Part shown: positions 1-9,520 of the stretch, in pieces | Position numbering within the stretch: the stretch's first letter is position 1 | How the letters are laid out: each line of letters begins with the position of its first letter | Source of the DNA: Spirochaetia bacterium | GTDB taxonomy: Bacteria; Spirochaetota; Spirochaetia; Sphaerochaetales; Sphaerochaetaceae | NCBI GenBank assembly: GCA_900769955.1 | Contig: CAAGIP010000240.1 | Location: 1 to 40,475, forward strand | Length of the DNA: 40,475 nucleotides | Reading direction: 5' to 3' | Notes under the pieces: model-generated | Databases searched by the model: none | What the model saw: only the letters and a program-made list of their open reading frames with translations | Told to the model about the DNA's origin: nothing | Translations under genes and position numbers: made by a program

Positions 1-112
1 CCTCTATTTTCCACTTTTCCGTCGTCACAGACAGACATAAAAGTATAAATGTTTGTATCCAACTGACTTTTTTTCTGTTATCCTGAAACTATCAGCAAAG
101 AGGTGTTAAAAC

Positions 113-3100
113 ATGCAACAGCACGATTTTCGTATATCCAGATTCATTCGTGAAAAACTGAATCTGACTGCACCCGTGTTCATCACGCAGTTCGATCTTC
201 AGAAGATTTACAATGAAGCAAATGACATCGCGTTCAGGTACAATGAGCTTGTAAAGAGGGAAGGTGACAGCGAGGAGTATGTCAGCGCCGGAAAACTTCA
301 CACGGTGGCCGTGCTCCATCTGCTCTATCAGAGCGTGCTCACCACTTACTTAAAGGAAAATAATCCTGATCTTTTCTCCAGGATCACACCGCTTGTCCTG
401 AAGGATGAGACAATGGGAGATGTCGTCAGCTACTATAAGGCAAATTTTCCTTCCCCTCTGCTTGAATCGGTCAATCCTGACAGAGTATATGAGACGGAAG
501 AGGATTTAAGGGGCTTCTTCATCCACCAGATAATGCTGCAGAACCCGGCACTGGTTAAGGCCTCAAAGCCGTTCGTCCTGCCTGAAGGCATCGACTTTCC
601 GAAGGGCTTCAAGGGACTTCAGTCACTGCTCGGCAGCTATTCAAAGGGCAGGAAGATAACAGGTTTTGATGAGGATGACATCTTCGATTTCCTCACACGT
701 CCCGGCCGTCTCTTCCCCAACAGCCTTTCAGACCAGCTCAGATACATTCTCAGGGAATGGAGCTTCGTCCTTCCCGAGGAGCTCAAGCTCCTGCTTCAGT
801 CAGGTCTTGACTTCATCGCACAGGAAGAGAAGGATCACGGCACATTCAACGGTGGCGGCGGCCCCGCTCCTGTTATGGAAGTCCCCGATTACTCAGGACT
901 CAGCAACGAATATGAAGCCTTCAGTGCCGATACGAACTGGATGCCCCGCGTCGTCATGATCGCGAAGTGTACGCTGGTCTGGCTTGATCAGCTTTCAAAG
1001 TGGTACCACAGGGAAATCAGAACCCTTGATCAGATCCCCGATCATGAGCTTGACCTTCTGGCAGAGCGCGGTTTCACGGCCCTCTGGCTCATCGGGCTCT
1101 GGGAAAGAAGCTCTGCATCAAAGGAAATCAAGATTCTCTGCGGAAACCCCGATGCGGATGCTTCGGCATACTCACTGAAGGACTATGAGATCGCAGCCTC
1201 AATCGGAGGATGGAGCGCACTTGAAAACCTCAGACAGCGCTGTCAGCAGAGAGGAATCAGGCTTGCTTCCGACATGGTTCCGAACCATACAGGTCTCGAC
1301 AGTAACTGGATGTATGAACATCCCGAGTACTTCGTATCCCAGGATTACTCACCGTTCCCGTCATACACATTCAATGGTCCGGACCTCTCAACCAATCCCG
1401 ATATCGAGATCAAGCTTGAGGACCATTACTACAACAAGACCGATGCCGCGGTAACCTTCCGCAGAAGGGATAAGAGAACAGGTGAAACCAAGTACGTGTT
1501 CCATGGTAACGATGGTACATCGATGCCCTGGAATGACACTGCACAACTCGATTATCTCAATCCTGTAACGCGTGAGGCTGTCATTCAGAAAATTCTCCAT
1601 GTGGCAAGAAACTTCCCGATCATCCGTTTCGATGCCGCAATGACACTTGCAAAGCGCCATATCCAGAGACTCTGGTATCCGAAACCCGGAACAGGCGGGG
1701 ATATTGCCGGAAGATTCGTCTATGCGATGAGCGATGAGGAATTCAACAGAAGGATACCGCAGGAATTCTGGCGTGAGGTCGTTGACAGAATCGCTGAGGA
1801 AGTTCCTGACACACTCTTGCTCGCAGAGGCATTCTGGATGCTCGAGGGCTACTTTGTAAGAACACTGGGAATGCACCGTGTTTACAACTCCGCGTTCATG
1901 AACATGCTCAAGAACCAGGAGAACCAGAAGTACCGCCTTGCGATTAAGAACACTCTTGCATACGAGCCTGAGATCCTGAAGCGTTACGTCAACTTCATGA
2001 ACAATCCTGACGAGGAAACTGCAATTGCCCAGTTCGGTGACGGCAACAGATACTTCAGCATCTGTACCATCCTCTCCACACTCCCCGGTCTCCCGATGTT
2101 CGGACACGGACAGATTGAAGGCTTCCGTGAGAAGTACGGAATGGAGTACAAGAGGGCTTACTGGAACGAAACTCCCAATGACTGGATCGTGGGTGAGCAC
2201 TACAGGAAGATCTTCCCTCTGCTCAGGAAGCGCTATCTCTTCAGCGGCGTTGAGCACTTCAACATCTATGATGCATACAGCATGGCAGGTGTTGAGGAAT
2301 CGATCTTCGCTTATGTGAACGGTGACAGGGAAGAGCGCAACCTCGTAATCGTAAACAACCAGTATGAGAGAGTAAGTGCCAACATTAAGGTTTCGGCACC
2401 CAAGCTCAGGAAGGGTGATGACAGACACACCGAGTGCATCTCACTTGCCGACAACCTCGGACTTACATTCAGCGGCAGAAGATACGTCATCTACGAGAAC
2501 TTCTCTGACGGACTTACATATATCGCTCCTTCAATGAAGTTCTTCGAGGAAGGCTACAGCTTCACGATAGACGGTTATGACAGTCTGGTGCTCTGGAACA
2601 TCAGGGAGGTCGAGGATACCGACGGATCCTACGAGAACCTCTGCAGCTTCCTCAACGGCAGCGGTGTTCCCAACATCAACGTTGCGGTCGCACTGCTCAG
2701 GCTCAAGCCTCTTTACAAGCTGCTTGAAGGCTTCAGAAGCCAGGCATTCTTCAAGGAGATCTCTCAGATCATCTTCGCCACCTCAAATGCACAGAACGAG
2801 AAGACACTGCTTCTGACTATTGCGGAGACTTACACTCATCTGGTAGGCGAGAGCGAGACCTTCGATGAGGCGCTCAGGGCACAGCTCTATCAGCTGCCGC
2901 GTGAGATCGAGCCCGATGAGATGATTAAGCAGATCGCAAACCTCACGAAGGCAATGAAGGCACCTAAGGGCAAGAAGGCATTTGCCGCATATGCGAAGAT
3001 CGCACCGGAACTTCCGGTCATCATCGCAGTTGCCATCACGCTCAAGCCGTTCATCAATGAGGAAACATGTGATGCAAAGGCAGCGCTCACTGCATGTGAC

Positions 3101-3481
3101 AGGATCCTGATGAACTACTTCTTCGAGGAAAGAAAGAACGCACTAAGACTCAATGAGCAGGATTTCCATCAGGTAATCCACTTCGGTGCCCTCTTCCCTG
3201 TTCTCGGACACATCATGTTCTCTTCTGAAGACAGGACACCGGCAGGAATGCTTTCAGAGCTCATGAAGGACAGTGAGATCAGGAAGTGCGTCAAGTGCAA
3301 TGAGTATCAGGGCGTAACCTGGTACAACAAGGAACTGATGCAGACTCTCATCGTTCTCTCAGCACTTTCCTATGTGACTGTAAACGGAGCAAAGGGTAAG
3401 TTCTCCGCTGATGAATACGTCAGTGAGCTTCTTGAGAAGGAAGCTCTTGCGGAGTACAGGCTCGAAAACCTCCTCAAGTAA
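113..3481 (+). CDS. Large GH13 alpha-amylase-family glycoside hydrolase
   Basis: The protein has 1122 residues, about twice a typical amylase. A catalytic (beta/alpha)8 domain lies at roughly residues 310-720, between a helical N-terminal region (1-300) and a helical C-terminal region (780-1122) that I do not recognise. GH13 region I is DMVPNH (387-392). The nucleophile is D507 in region II (IIRFDAA), the acid/base is E572 in region III (LLAEAF), and the stabiliser is D633 in region IV. The usual His-Asp of region IV is Pro-Asp here (NNPDEE). Family knowledge predicts action on alpha-glucans or maltooligosaccharides, either hydrolysis or glucanosyl transfer. No signal peptide is visible, so it is probably cytoplasmic, acting on glycogen or imported oligosaccharides. 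An AGAGG-like ribosome site lies about 8 bases before the ATG. The family is certain; the exact reaction is not. Confidence 0.88.
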   Translation: MQQHDFRISRFIREKLNLTAPVFITQFDLQKIYNEANDIAFRYNELVKREGDSEEYVSAGKLHTVAVLHLLYQSVLTTYLKENNPDLFSRITPLVLKDETMGDVVSYYKANFPSPLLESVNPDRVYETEEDLRGFFIHQIMLQNPALVKASKPFVLPEGIDFPKGFKGLQSLLGSYSKGRKITGFDEDDIFDFLTRPGRLFPNSLSDQLRYILREWSFVLPEELKLLLQSGLDFIAQEEKDHGTFNGGGGPAPVMEVPDYSGLSNEYEAFSADTNWMPRVVMIAKCTLVWLDQLSKWYHREIRTLDQIPDHELDLLAERGFTALWLIGLWERSSASKEIKILCGNPDADASAYSLKDYEIAASIGGWSALENLRQRCQQRGIRLASDMVPNHTGLDSNWMYEHPEYFVSQDYSPFPSYTFNGPDLSTNPDIEIKLEDHYYNKTDAAVTFRRRDKRTGETKYVFHGNDGTSMPWNDTAQLDYLNPVTREAVIQKILHVARNFPIIRFDAAMTLAKRHIQRLWYPKPGTGGDIAGRFVYAMSDEEFNRRIPQEFWREVVDRIAEEVPDTLLLAEAFWMLEGYFVRTLGMHRVYNSAFMNMLKNQENQKYRLAIKNTLAYEPEILKRYVNFMNNPDEETAIAQFGDGNRYFSICTILSTLPGLPMFGHGQIEGFREKYGMEYKRAYWNETPNDWIVGEHYRKIFPLLRKRYLFSGVEHFNIYDAYSMAGVEESIFAYVNGDREERNLVIVNNQYERVSANIKVSAPKLRKGDDRHTECISLADNLGLTFSGRRYVIYENFSDGLTYIAPSMKFFEEGYSFTIDGYDSLVLWNIREVEDTDGSYENLCSFLNGSGVPNINVAVALLRLKPLYKLLEGFRSQAFFKEISQIIFATSNAQNEKTLLLTIAETYTHLVGESETFDEALRAQLYQLPREIEPDEMIKQIANLTKAMKAPKGKKAFAAYAKIAPELPVIIAVAITLKPFINEETCDAKAALTACDRILMNYFFEERKNALRLNEQDFHQVIHFGALFPVLGHIMFSSEDRTPAGMLSELMKDSEIRKCVKCNEYQGVTWYNKELMQTLIVLSALSYVTVNGAKGKFSADEYVSELLEKEALAEYRLENLLK

Positions 3482-3490
3482 CAAAAAACA

Positions 3491-3524
3491 TATAGCCCTC
3501 ATAAAATTGACTTATGGGGGCTAT
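3491..3524 (+). terminator. Hairpin after the GH13 gene
   Basis: The arms 3492-3504 and 3512-3524 pair over 13 bp with one G-T pair. The T-run (3535-3540) begins about ten bases after the stem, so this is a weak or attenuator-like terminator. The hairpin contains the upstream candidate ATG (3514) of the next gene. Confidence 0.5.
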
Positions 3525-3543
3525 TGGAGTAATCTTTTTTACT

Positions 3544-4788
3544 ATGAAGACCTGGATCACGTATCTGGCAGCCCTTTTCATGGGACTTGCGACCACATTG
3601 TTATTCGGTGACAGTGTTTACATCAGCTCTGTACTGTCAACACTGTCAGGCCTTGTAGGGAGTATCGGAGTACTGCTCTTCATCCCCCTCGTTCTTATCG
3701 GCTTCTCTGCCGGAGTCGCATCCCTGAGAAAGGACGGACTCGGAGGAAAGAACCTTGCGGGCATCATTTCCTGGTCCGTGGTCACTGCTGTGCTGCTTCC
3801 TGTAATATCAGCACTTCTCTTCACACTTCATCCGGTAAGTTTCCCCGTCTCATCAACTGCGGGATATGAAGCATTTCCGGAGAGCTTCATCACATCTGTC
3901 TTCACATCGGCAGGCCGTGAGCTTCTGATGAGCAATGTGTATTACACACTTGCAACAAGTACGGGCTTCATCCTCCCGGTGGTCATCATTGCATGGATAC
4001 TGGGCTATGCGCTTAAGCCCAATGCGGATGTCATTAAGCCTGCATACATGACGATCAACTCATTCAGCGAAGTTATGTTCAGGCTCTCCAGAACATATAC
4101 CGTTTTCAGCTATATCATCGTATATATTGCTTCGGCACAGTTCTTCACCGGACTTTATCAGGAAAAGACCGTATTCGTCGCACCTGAATTCCTGATCGTA
4201 TTCCTTTCAGTTACGGCAATTCTGTCACTCATAGTCCTTCCGATTCTCTATGCGGTCTTCACTAAAGGTAAGAGGAATCCCTATAAGGACACATTCAGAT
4301 CAATTTCTGCCATGACGGCAGGTCTGACCACATCAAACATTCTGACAGTCGCACCGATCGCTGAAGCAACGGGAAGACATGGAAACGGTGTTCAGAAGAG
4401 AGTTTCCGCAACAGCGGTTCCCCTTTTCACGATGATTGGAAGGGGCGGAACGGCATCGATTACCGCATTATCGGCACTTGCACTCATAACAGCGGTAACA
4501 GGAAATGCTCCCGATATCAGGACTGCACTCATTATTGCATCATTCTCCGCACTTGCATCGTTTACCACATCGATTGCCACGGGATTTGAAGTGATGTTCA
4601 CACTTCTCATTGTATTCCGCATGTCAGGTATTTCCCTCTACGGCGCTGAAATGACCGTGCTCGGAATTCTTCCCCTTGTAAACGGTCTTGCAATAATGCT
4701 CGATGCCCAGATCATGATGCTCGGTTCCGTTGTGGCATCAAGGTTCATCAGGACTGATGTCAAACCGCCATATAAGGACATCCTGTAG
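3544..4788 (+). CDS. Divergent SLC1/DAACS-type dicarboxylate/amino acid:cation symporter
   Basis: This is a polytopic inner-membrane protein of 414 residues with about eight hydrophobic segments and two re-entrant-like stretches. AMTAGLTTSN followed by a conserved VxKRVSxxxxPL-like block and RGGTASITALSAL matches the hairpin-2/TM7 layout of the SLC1 (GltPh/DctA) family, which couples substrate uptake to Na+ or H+. The family's NMDGT motif in TM7 is replaced by MIGRGGT, so the usual sodium coordination may differ. I prefer the ATG at 3544 (MKTWITYLAALF) because the in-frame ATG at 3514 sits inside a stable hairpin; GGAG at 3526-3529 is a distant ribosome site. The stop overlaps the next gene's GTG by one base, suggesting coupled translation. 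The substrate is unknown. Confidence 0.62.
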   Translation: MKTWITYLAALFMGLATTLLFGDSVYISSVLSTLSGLVGSIGVLLFIPLVLIGFSAGVASLRKDGLGGKNLAGIISWSVVTAVLLPVISALLFTLHPVSFPVSSTAGYEAFPESFITSVFTSAGRELLMSNVYYTLATSTGFILPVVIIAWILGYALKPNADVIKPAYMTINSFSEVMFRLSRTYTVFSYIIVYIASAQFFTGLYQEKTVFVAPEFLIVFLSVTAILSLIVLPILYAVFTKGKRNPYKDTFRSISAMTAGLTTSNILTVAPIAEATGRHGNGVQKRVSATAVPLFTMIGRGGTASITALSALALITAVTGNAPDIRTALIIASFSALASFTTSIATGFEVMFTLLIVFRMSGISLYGAEMTVLGILPLVNGLAIMLDAQIMMLGSVVASRFIRTDVKPPYKDIL

Positions 4789-5537
4789 TGACGACAAACC
4801 ATACCGCAAAGGTTATTTCCACGATACAGATCTGTGTATCGATTCTTGCTGTGGCCATCCTCTCCTGGATCGGCTATGTCATGTACATCTCCGATGACAG
4901 TCTTTTCATCATTCTGGAGGTGGTGCCGAAGCTTACGATAGTTCTGACGACACTTGTTCCCGCAATCGTACTTCGCGTTAAACATCAGTCCGAAGCAGTG
5001 GAAGGCGCACTGATACCGCTCTTTCTGCTATTCACGACTATGGAATCTCTTGTAATAGTTCCCTCGTTCTATGACTACTTCGGAACCTACATGGTATCTT
5101 ATTATGTCTGTGTTACGATAATGAGGGGAATATTCATGTCAGCCGCAGTATCGCTCTTCTTTGCGGCCATACTGAACCTTCAGAGGGATTCGATGTCAAA
5201 GATGTCACTGTACATCTCATTTGCAATACTCGCATCGTTCCTTATCGGATTCATTATCCCCGTGGATGAACTCAATCCTTCAGAAAACACACATAACCAG
5301 TTCTTCACTGTATGTGTGCTGACAGTACTAATACTTGCCAACATCACATACTTGCTTGCATTCCTGAAGGACAGGGAGAGCTATAAAATTAAAAGATTCC
5401 TGACCTTTTTATTCCTTTCGATCGGTCAGTTCCTGATAATGCTTTCAAACAGCTTCCTGGTTACCAACATCACCGGAATGGCGATGATGGCAATCGGAGC
5501 GCTGATGCTCTGTCTGGTAGGTCCTGACGGTTACTGA
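4788..5537 (+). CDS. Polytopic membrane protein of unknown function
   Basis: The protein has 249 residues and about eight predicted transmembrane helices, with short loops and no soluble domain. It starts at GTG, sharing one base with the stop of the SLC1-type symporter, so the two are almost certainly co-translated. The layout of even-length helices resembles small 7-8 TM sensor or accessory proteins, but I do not recognise a family. The context suggests an accessory role for the transporter, which is inference only. Its 3' end overlaps the convergent YbaK-type gene by seven bases. Confidence 0.6.
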   Translation: MTTNHTAKVISTIQICVSILAVAILSWIGYVMYISDDSLFIILEVVPKLTIVLTTLVPAIVLRVKHQSEAVEGALIPLFLLFTTMESLVIVPSFYDYFGTYMVSYYVCVTIMRGIFMSAAVSLFFAAILNLQRDSMSKMSLYISFAILASFLIGFIIPVDELNPSENTHNQFFTVCVLTVLILANITYLLAFLKDRESYKIKRFLTFLFLSIGQFLIMLSNSFLVTNITGMAMMAIGALMLCLVGPDGY

Positions 5538-6004
5538 TCCTTCGCGATATCAACCCAGGATGCATCTGGAAGAAGTCCTTCAAGCTCTGCTGGGGTCAGC
5601 TCAACCGCGCTGTTGCTGCTTCCCACTGCCGGAAACACCGTATCATATTTTTTCAGGCTCACGTCGAGATATATTCTTACTCCTTCCCTGACGCCGAATG
5701 GGCATACTCCTCCGGGAGCATGGCCTATCCTCTCCACGGCATCATCAAATGAAAGCATGTGAGCCTTCTCATGGAATGTGTTCTTGTACTTTCTGTTGTC
5801 TGCCCTGGCGTCTCCCGCCATGACGACGAGTATCGGGCCGTCAGAGCAGAGAAAACCAAGAGTCTTTGCAATTCTGCACTCTTCTGTGTGCAGCGCCTCA
5901 GCGGCCAGTGCGACCGTGGCGGTCGACACGTCAAACGTTATTATCCTGTCCTCATATCCCCTTTCCTTAAGATACGAGAACGCACTTTCAAATGACATAT
6001 TCAC
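5531..6004 (-). CDS. YbaK/EbsC-type aminoacyl-tRNA deacylase
   Basis: The protein has 157 residues, the normal length for the single-domain YbaK/ProX family, which hydrolyses misacylated tRNA (classically Cys-tRNAPro or Ala-tRNAPro) in the cytoplasm. Family features seen are LVVMAGDARADNRKYK in the first half and GHAPGGVCPFG, which forms the substrate pocket, followed by a VGSSN turn and ELTPAEL near the end. A ribosome site (GGGGTG) lies just upstream of the ATG. The gene is downstream of gpmI on the same strand but separated from it by a strong terminator. Substrate specificity cannot be assigned from sequence alone. Confidence 0.85.
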   Translation of the reverse strand: MNMSFESAFSYLKERGYEDRIITFDVSTATVALAAEALHTEECRIAKTLGFLCSDGPILVVMAGDARADNRKYKNTFHEKAHMLSFDDAVERIGHAPGGVCPFGVREGVRIYLDVSLKKYDTVFPAVGSSNSAVELTPAELEGLLPDASWVDIAKDQ

Positions 6005-6010
6005 CCCGTT

Positions 6011-6040
6011 AAAAAACCGGCACGGTTTCCCATGCCGGTG
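6011..6040 (-). terminator. Intrinsic terminator of gpmI
   Basis: Read on the minus strand, ACCGGCA pairs with TGCCGGT around a short loop and is followed directly by six T residues. It ends the lgt-aminopeptidase-gpmI transcript just before the deacylase start at 6004. Confidence 0.85.
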
Positions 6041-6058
6041 TGTCTGATCGATTGGTTA

Positions 6059-7705
6059 TCAGTTAAGTGTGATGACGGAAGGATCGTAATCCTCAGGAGC
6101 GTCATAACCAAGGAGGTTCATGAGAGTTGCGGGAATCGATGAGATACCGAGACCTGTCTTAAGCTCCTTTGAATACTCTCCGTTATAAGCTGAGTCACAG
6201 ATGATGCACGGTACGGGGTTGAGGGAGTGGGAGGTCTTGCTCTTGGGCTCTCCGTCCTTCTTAAGCTTTACGGAACCGTCCTTTCCATGCTCATACATGT
6301 CATCGGCATTGCCGTGGTCAGCAGTTACGACCATCACGCCGCCTGCCTTTCTGACAGCATCCCAGATTCTTCCGATCTGGAGGTCCATTGCTTCCATTGA
6401 ACATACGACTGCTTCGAAAACACCTGTATGCCCGACCATGTCTCCGTTGGGGAAGTTAAGCTTGATGAGATCCCACTTGCCGCTCTCTACTTCGGAAATG
6501 ACTCTGTCAGCGATCTCGGCACACTTCATCCAAGGTCTTTCCTCGAAGGGTACGATGTCTGAAGGAATCTCGACATATTCCTCAAGGTTCTCATCAAACT
6601 TACCTGTCTTGTTACCGTTGAAGAAGTACGTGACATGTCCGAACTTCTGTGTTTCGGAGATGGAGAACTGCTTTATGCCTGTCTTGCAGAGGTACTCTGC
6701 CATTGTCCTGTCAATTGAAGGAGGTGAAACAAGGTACTGTGCGGGAACATGGAGATCTCCGTCATATTCCATCATGCCTGCGTACTCAACACATGGCTTT
6801 CTCTTTCTGTCAAATTCCTTAAGCTCATCTGCCTCGAATGCCTTTGTGATCTCGAGAGCCCTGTCTCCGCGGAAGTTGAAGAGGATAACGGAGTCTCCGT
6901 CCTCAATCGTTCCTACAGGCTTTCCGTTCTCAGCAACGACGAAGGGAGGAAGATCCTGGTCGATGGCACCTGTTTCCGCCCTAAGGGTCTCAATTGCCTC
7001 ATGAGCTGATGCAAACTGTCTGCCTTCACCGAGAACGTGTGTTTCCCAGCCCTTTCTTACCATATCCCAGTTGGCGTTGTAGCGATCCATGGTGATGACC
7101 ATTCTTCCGCCGCCTGATGCGATCCTGGCATCAAAGTTTTCATCACTGAGCTCAGCAAGATATGCTGCGAAGGGATCGAAATAATCGAGAGCGGATACTT
7201 CGCCCACATCCCTTCCGTCGAGAAGTGCGTGTACTCTAACCTTCTTAACACCCTCAGCCTTTGCCTGTTTTACCATTGCCTTGAGATGATCAATATGGGA
7301 GTGGACGTTACCGTCAGAAAGAAGACCGATGAAATGAAGTGCTGAATTATTCTTTTTACAGTTCTCAACAAGCTTTACCCATGTGGCACCCTTGAACATC
7401 TCACCTGATGAGATTGAGTTGCTGACAAGCGCAGCACCCTGTGCGAATACCCTTCCGCATCCCATTGCGTTGTGACCTACCTCACTGTTACCCATATCGG
7501 CATCGGAGGGAAGGCCTACTGCAAGTCCATGAGCCTTCAGCTTGGTCCAGGGATAGTCCTTATATAATCCGTCAAGGTTCTTTGTCATTGCCGCAGCGAC
7601 TGCATCGCCGTCGGAATACTTACCGAAACCCACACCGTCCATGATGACGAGCACCACGGGACCTTTTCTGGTGATTCTGGAGTTCTTCTTTAATGCTTCA
7701 ACCAT
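6059..7705 (-). CDS. gpmI: 2,3-bisphosphoglycerate-independent phosphoglycerate mutase
   Basis: The enzyme interconverts 3- and 2-phosphoglycerate in glycolysis using two metal ions and a phosphoserine intermediate. The 548 residues fit the family. IMDGVGFG at 21-28 supplies the first metal ligand (D23), and DADMGNSEVGH at 68-78 contains the catalytic serine S74. The C-terminal metal site is visible as TADHGNADDM, and SGGGRMVITMDRY marks the substrate domain. AAAGGA lies about seven bases before the ATG. It follows the M24 aminopeptidase by 42 bases on the same strand and is ended by the terminator at 6011-6040. Confidence 0.97.
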   Translation of the reverse strand: MVEALKKNSRITRKGPVVLVIMDGVGFGKYSDGDAVAAAMTKNLDGLYKDYPWTKLKAHGLAVGLPSDADMGNSEVGHNAMGCGRVFAQGAALVSNSISSGEMFKGATWVKLVENCKKNNSALHFIGLLSDGNVHSHIDHLKAMVKQAKAEGVKKVRVHALLDGRDVGEVSALDYFDPFAAYLAELSDENFDARIASGGGRMVITMDRYNANWDMVRKGWETHVLGEGRQFASAHEAIETLRAETGAIDQDLPPFVVAENGKPVGTIEDGDSVILFNFRGDRALEITKAFEADELKEFDRKRKPCVEYAGMMEYDGDLHVPAQYLVSPPSIDRTMAEYLCKTGIKQFSISETQKFGHVTYFFNGNKTGKFDENLEEYVEIPSDIVPFEERPWMKCAEIADRVISEVESGKWDLIKLNFPNGDMVGHTGVFEAVVCSMEAMDLQIGRIWDAVRKAGGVMVVTADHGNADDMYEHGKDGSVKLKKDGEPKSKTSHSLNPVPCIICDSAYNGEYSKELKTGLGISSIPATLMNLLGYDAPEDYDPSVITLN

Positions 7706-7747
7706 TTTTGTTTTCCTTTTATTGCCTTTATTCTATATATTTATCAA

Positions 7748-9520
7748 TCATCTCACAAGTGGAGAGGTAGCACTTTCGAGATAAGCTTTGGCATCTTCGT
7801 CCACAAGCTCCTTTAGCTCCTCACGAATCCACTGATGATATGCGTTTATCTGGCTGATCTCACTGTCATCAAGATAGGTGAGATCGATGAGCTTCTTCTC
7901 GTAAGGAACCATTGTGAGTACCTCGAAAGCCATGAATTCACCGAACTCGGTCTTCACGTAGTCATCAACGGCAATGAGGTTCTCGATCCTGATTCCATGA
8001 CGTCCTTCCTTGTAGATGCCCGGCTCATCGGAAATTACCATGCCCTTCTCAAGGGGAACGTCGACAAGGCGGTGTGACACGTTCATCGGACCTTCATGGA
8101 CATTGAGGTTAAAGCCCACACCGTGTCCCGTTCCATGGTAGTATGTCATTCCGGCCTGCCACATGTACTGCTTTGCCAGAATATCGAGCTGCACGCCCTT
8201 GGTTCCCTTGTAGAAGATCTGTCTTGCCAGTGCAAGATGTCCCTTAAGTACCAGTGTGTAGTCCTTCTTCTGCTCCTTTGTCGGCTTTCCGAAGCAGATC
8301 GTCCTCGTGACATCGGTCATGCCATAGTAGAACTGGGAACCTGTATCGAGCACGAGAAGTCCGTCATGGTCGATTTTCTTTGAAGACTCCGGTGTCGCAC
8401 TGTAATGACACATCGCACCATGCTCGGCAAAGCCCGAGATCGGACTGAACGATGGTCCGAGATAGCCTTCAAGTCTTTCCCTTTCCTTTTCAAGGAGACC
8501 GGAAACTGCGATTTCATCAAGGCTGCCGTCAGGTTCGGTATTGAGGCGGGAGAGGAAGTTTACGTATGCAACGCCATCCATGAGGTGGCTTCTTCTCATT
8601 CCCCTGAGCTCGATCTCATTCTTTCTTGCCTTCAGATCTGTGGTGATGTCACGTCCTTTAATGCTTTCGGGAGTATCGAGAACGGAACTGTAGGCCATGT
8701 TCACCCTGTCTGCATCGTAGTATGCCTTTCCACTCACGTAAGCTGAAAGGTTATATGCCTCTTCGTATGGAAGGATGGTGAAGTCCTCCTCACACGTCTT
8801 TCTGACTTCATCGGAAAAGCGCGAGGGAGCAGTGAAAAGATATGCCTTATCCATCGTGACAAGAGCAAATGACATGAATACGGGGTTGCATTTGATATCA
8901 TCTCCGCGGAGGTTCGAAAGCCATGCCACGTCATCAATGGAAGCGATGAAGGTGTAATCAGCACCCTTATCCTTCAGTTCAGCTCTTACCTTTGCCAGCT
9001 TGTCTGCAGATGTAAGTCCCGCATAGTGAACGGGAACTGATCTCAGTGCTGACTCAGGAACGGCGGGTCTGTCACTCCAGATGGGATCAAGAAGATCATC
9101 GGAAGCAGCCAGCACTATATTCTTCTTCTCAAATCTTTTCTTCAGTTCACTGAACTTCGATATGGAAATGCCCTTCATGTCGGTGGCAACCACGCTTCCT
9201 GCAGGAAGTGTGGTTTCGATATATGTGTTTGTGTCAGGGTTGTTGTCTATATCCGATTTGATGAGACGGAAACATGTACCCTTTATCTCATCAGCACCCT
9301 GAATGAAGTATCTTGAATCGACCCAGAGGATGGCCTCATCCTTAGTGACGAGCACAGTACCTGCACTGCCTGTAAAGCCGCTGATGAAAGCCCTTGTCCT
9401 CCAGCGGGGAGCGACATACTCACTCATGTGAGGATCGGTACCTGTCACGATATAGGCATCGTAACCCTTTTCATTCATCAGTGTCCTGAGGGCACTGACT
9501 CTTTCGTCAATGGTTGACAT
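7748..9520 (-). CDS. Xaa-Pro aminopeptidase-type metallopeptidase (M24B)
   Basis: This cytoplasmic aminopeptidase P-like enzyme removes N-terminal residues preceding proline. At 590 residues it is the long three-domain form, with two creatinase-type N-terminal domains and a pita-bread catalytic domain from about residue 320. Dinuclear metal ligands are visible in order: the two Asp in LDTGSQFYYGMTDVT, the His in GTGHGVG and NVHEGP, then Glu in DEPGIY and in the RIENL segment. The start ATG overlaps the 3' end of lgt by 14 bases, so the two are probably translated from one message. Confidence 0.93.
   Translation of the reverse strand: MSTIDERVSALRTLMNEKGYDAYIVTGTDPHMSEYVAPRWRTRAFISGFTGSAGTVLVTKDEAILWVDSRYFIQGADEIKGTCFRLIKSDIDNNPDTNTYIETTLPAGSVVATDMKGISISKFSELKKRFEKKNIVLAASDDLLDPIWSDRPAVPESALRSVPVHYAGLTSADKLAKVRAELKDKGADYTFIASIDDVAWLSNLRGDDIKCNPVFMSFALVTMDKAYLFTAPSRFSDEVRKTCEEDFTILPYEEAYNLSAYVSGKAYYDADRVNMAYSSVLDTPESIKGRDITTDLKARKNEIELRGMRRSHLMDGVAYVNFLSRLNTEPDGSLDEIAVSGLLEKERERLEGYLGPSFSPISGFAEHGAMCHYSATPESSKKIDHDGLLVLDTGSQFYYGMTDVTRTICFGKPTKEQKKDYTLVLKGHLALARQIFYKGTKGVQLDILAKQYMWQAGMTYYHGTGHGVGFNLNVHEGPMNVSHRLVDVPLEKGMVISDEPGIYKEGRHGIRIENLIAVDDYVKTEFGEFMAFEVLTMVPYEKKLIDLTYLDDSEISQINAYHQWIREELKELVDEDAKAYLESATSPLVR

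Noticed and set aside
1388..2428. 346-codon open frame on the minus strand inside the GH13 gene
   Set aside because: It lies wholly antisense to a gene with intact catalytic motifs, has no ribosome site or family features, and follows from the codon bias of the sense gene.
6201..7004. 267-codon plus-strand frame within gpmI
   Set aside because: It is antisense to a conserved enzyme, Ser/Pro/Leu-rich in the manner of shadow frames, and no domain is recognised.
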